Source: Chersky-267 sp963744115 (GTDB taxonomy: Bacteria; Chloroflexota; Limnocylindria; Limnocylindrales; CSP1-4). From it: DNA of 64,000 nt. Below, in pieces: positions 63,811-64,000 of this stretch. The stretch spans positions 310,001 through 374,000 of the forward strand of contig CAVUSI010000001.1 in NCBI GenBank assembly GCA_963744115.1. Reading direction: 5' to 3'. Position numbers and translations under genes: made by a program. How positions within the stretch are numbered: the stretch's first letter is position 1; each line of letters starts with the position of its first letter. The notes under the pieces were generated by a model. That model had not been told where the DNA came from. It searched no databases and saw only the letters and a program-made list of their open reading frames with translations.

Positions 63811-64000
63811 CTAGGACGCCTCGAGTCGTGGGAGGCCCGCGTCCTCGAGGACCGCGGACAGGACGTCGGCCGGCAACGCACCGGCGCGGAGGAGGCGCGG
63901 CGGATCGACCGAGCAGTCGACCACCGAGGATGGAGCACCGACCCGGGCCGGTCCGCCGTCGAGGACGATCGTCAGGTCGGCGACGTCGCCGAGCATCGCC
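63811..64000 (-). CDS. Threonylcarbamoyl-AMP synthase TsaC/Sua5/YrdC-like (C-terminal fragment, runs out of window)
   Basis: Only the last 60 or so residues are visible. DVADLTIVLDGGPARVGAPSSVVDCS followed by PPRLLRAGALP is the end of the YrdC domain, where the G-x-PSTVVD motif and the I/LLRxGxI strand are diagnostic. The full protein makes threonylcarbamoyl-AMP for the t6A37 modification of tRNA. The start lies beyond 64000. No Sua5 domain extension is seen, so it is the short TsaC-like form. Confidence 0.85.
   Translation of the reverse strand, partial: AMLGDVADLTIVLDGGPARVGAPSSVVDCSVDPPRLLRAGALPADVLSAVLEDAGLPRLEAS

Overview
The window is about 70 percent GC with very dense coding, many 1-4 base ATGA/GTGA/TGATG overlaps, GTG and TTG starts, and no tRNA, rRNA or transposase gene that I can see. 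Gene content suggests a bacterium with a single membrane, most likely a high-GC Chloroflexota lineage (soil or freshwater type). The pointers are an atp operon continuing into murA and mreB, a Tad pilus locus with no outer-membrane secretin, many polytopic GT-C type glycosyltransferases, and TANNNT -10 boxes placed directly before start codons. This placement is inferred, not proven.

Layout. (1) 0-26.7 kb is a large surface-glycan region. It holds thirteen membrane-embedded GT87/GT39/PIG-V-like proteins, two GT2 and one GT4 glycosyltransferases, a nucleotide-sugar dehydrogenase, an epimerase, a methyltransferase, an LPG-synthase-type membrane protein, a CelD-like GNAT and a fused membrane/spermidine-synthase protein. 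(2) 26.7-37.6 kb has two soluble histidine kinases around a NarL-type regulator (the second kinase has a degenerate ATPase domain). These run into a Tad locus: three Flp-type prepilins, cpaB, a receiver-CpaE fusion, cpaF, tadB, tadC, then a DUF192 gene. (3) 37.6-44.2 kb is mixed: a 50-bp minisatellite, an XRE/PD-(D/E)XK-like protein divergent from comF over three 36-bp repeats, hpf, DUF2087, nfo, another GT39-like protein and a second XRE protein. (4) 44.4-63.8 kb is a minus-strand core block that reads, in transcription order, glyA, wecA-type transferase, a membrane-anchored PKD protein, a repeat-rich cadherin-like surface protein, atpI-B-E-F-H-A-G-D-C, murA, mreB, a PHP phosphoesterase and a flippase-like protein. 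A tsaC/sua5 fragment lies at the right edge.

How the parts fit: polyprenyl-phosphate GT2 enzymes and the wecA-type transferase would charge lipid carriers, and GT-C enzymes would use them outside the membrane. UPF0104-type membrane proteins, nucleotide-sugar enzymes and MurA/MreB serve envelope synthesis. The kinases and regulator sit where they would control the Tad pilus.

Caution: at least eight genes carry single-base frameshifts, including the essential atpG. Several lie at homopolymers or are exposed by comparing near-identical repeats, so many are probably sequence errors. I annotated the full intended gene spans.
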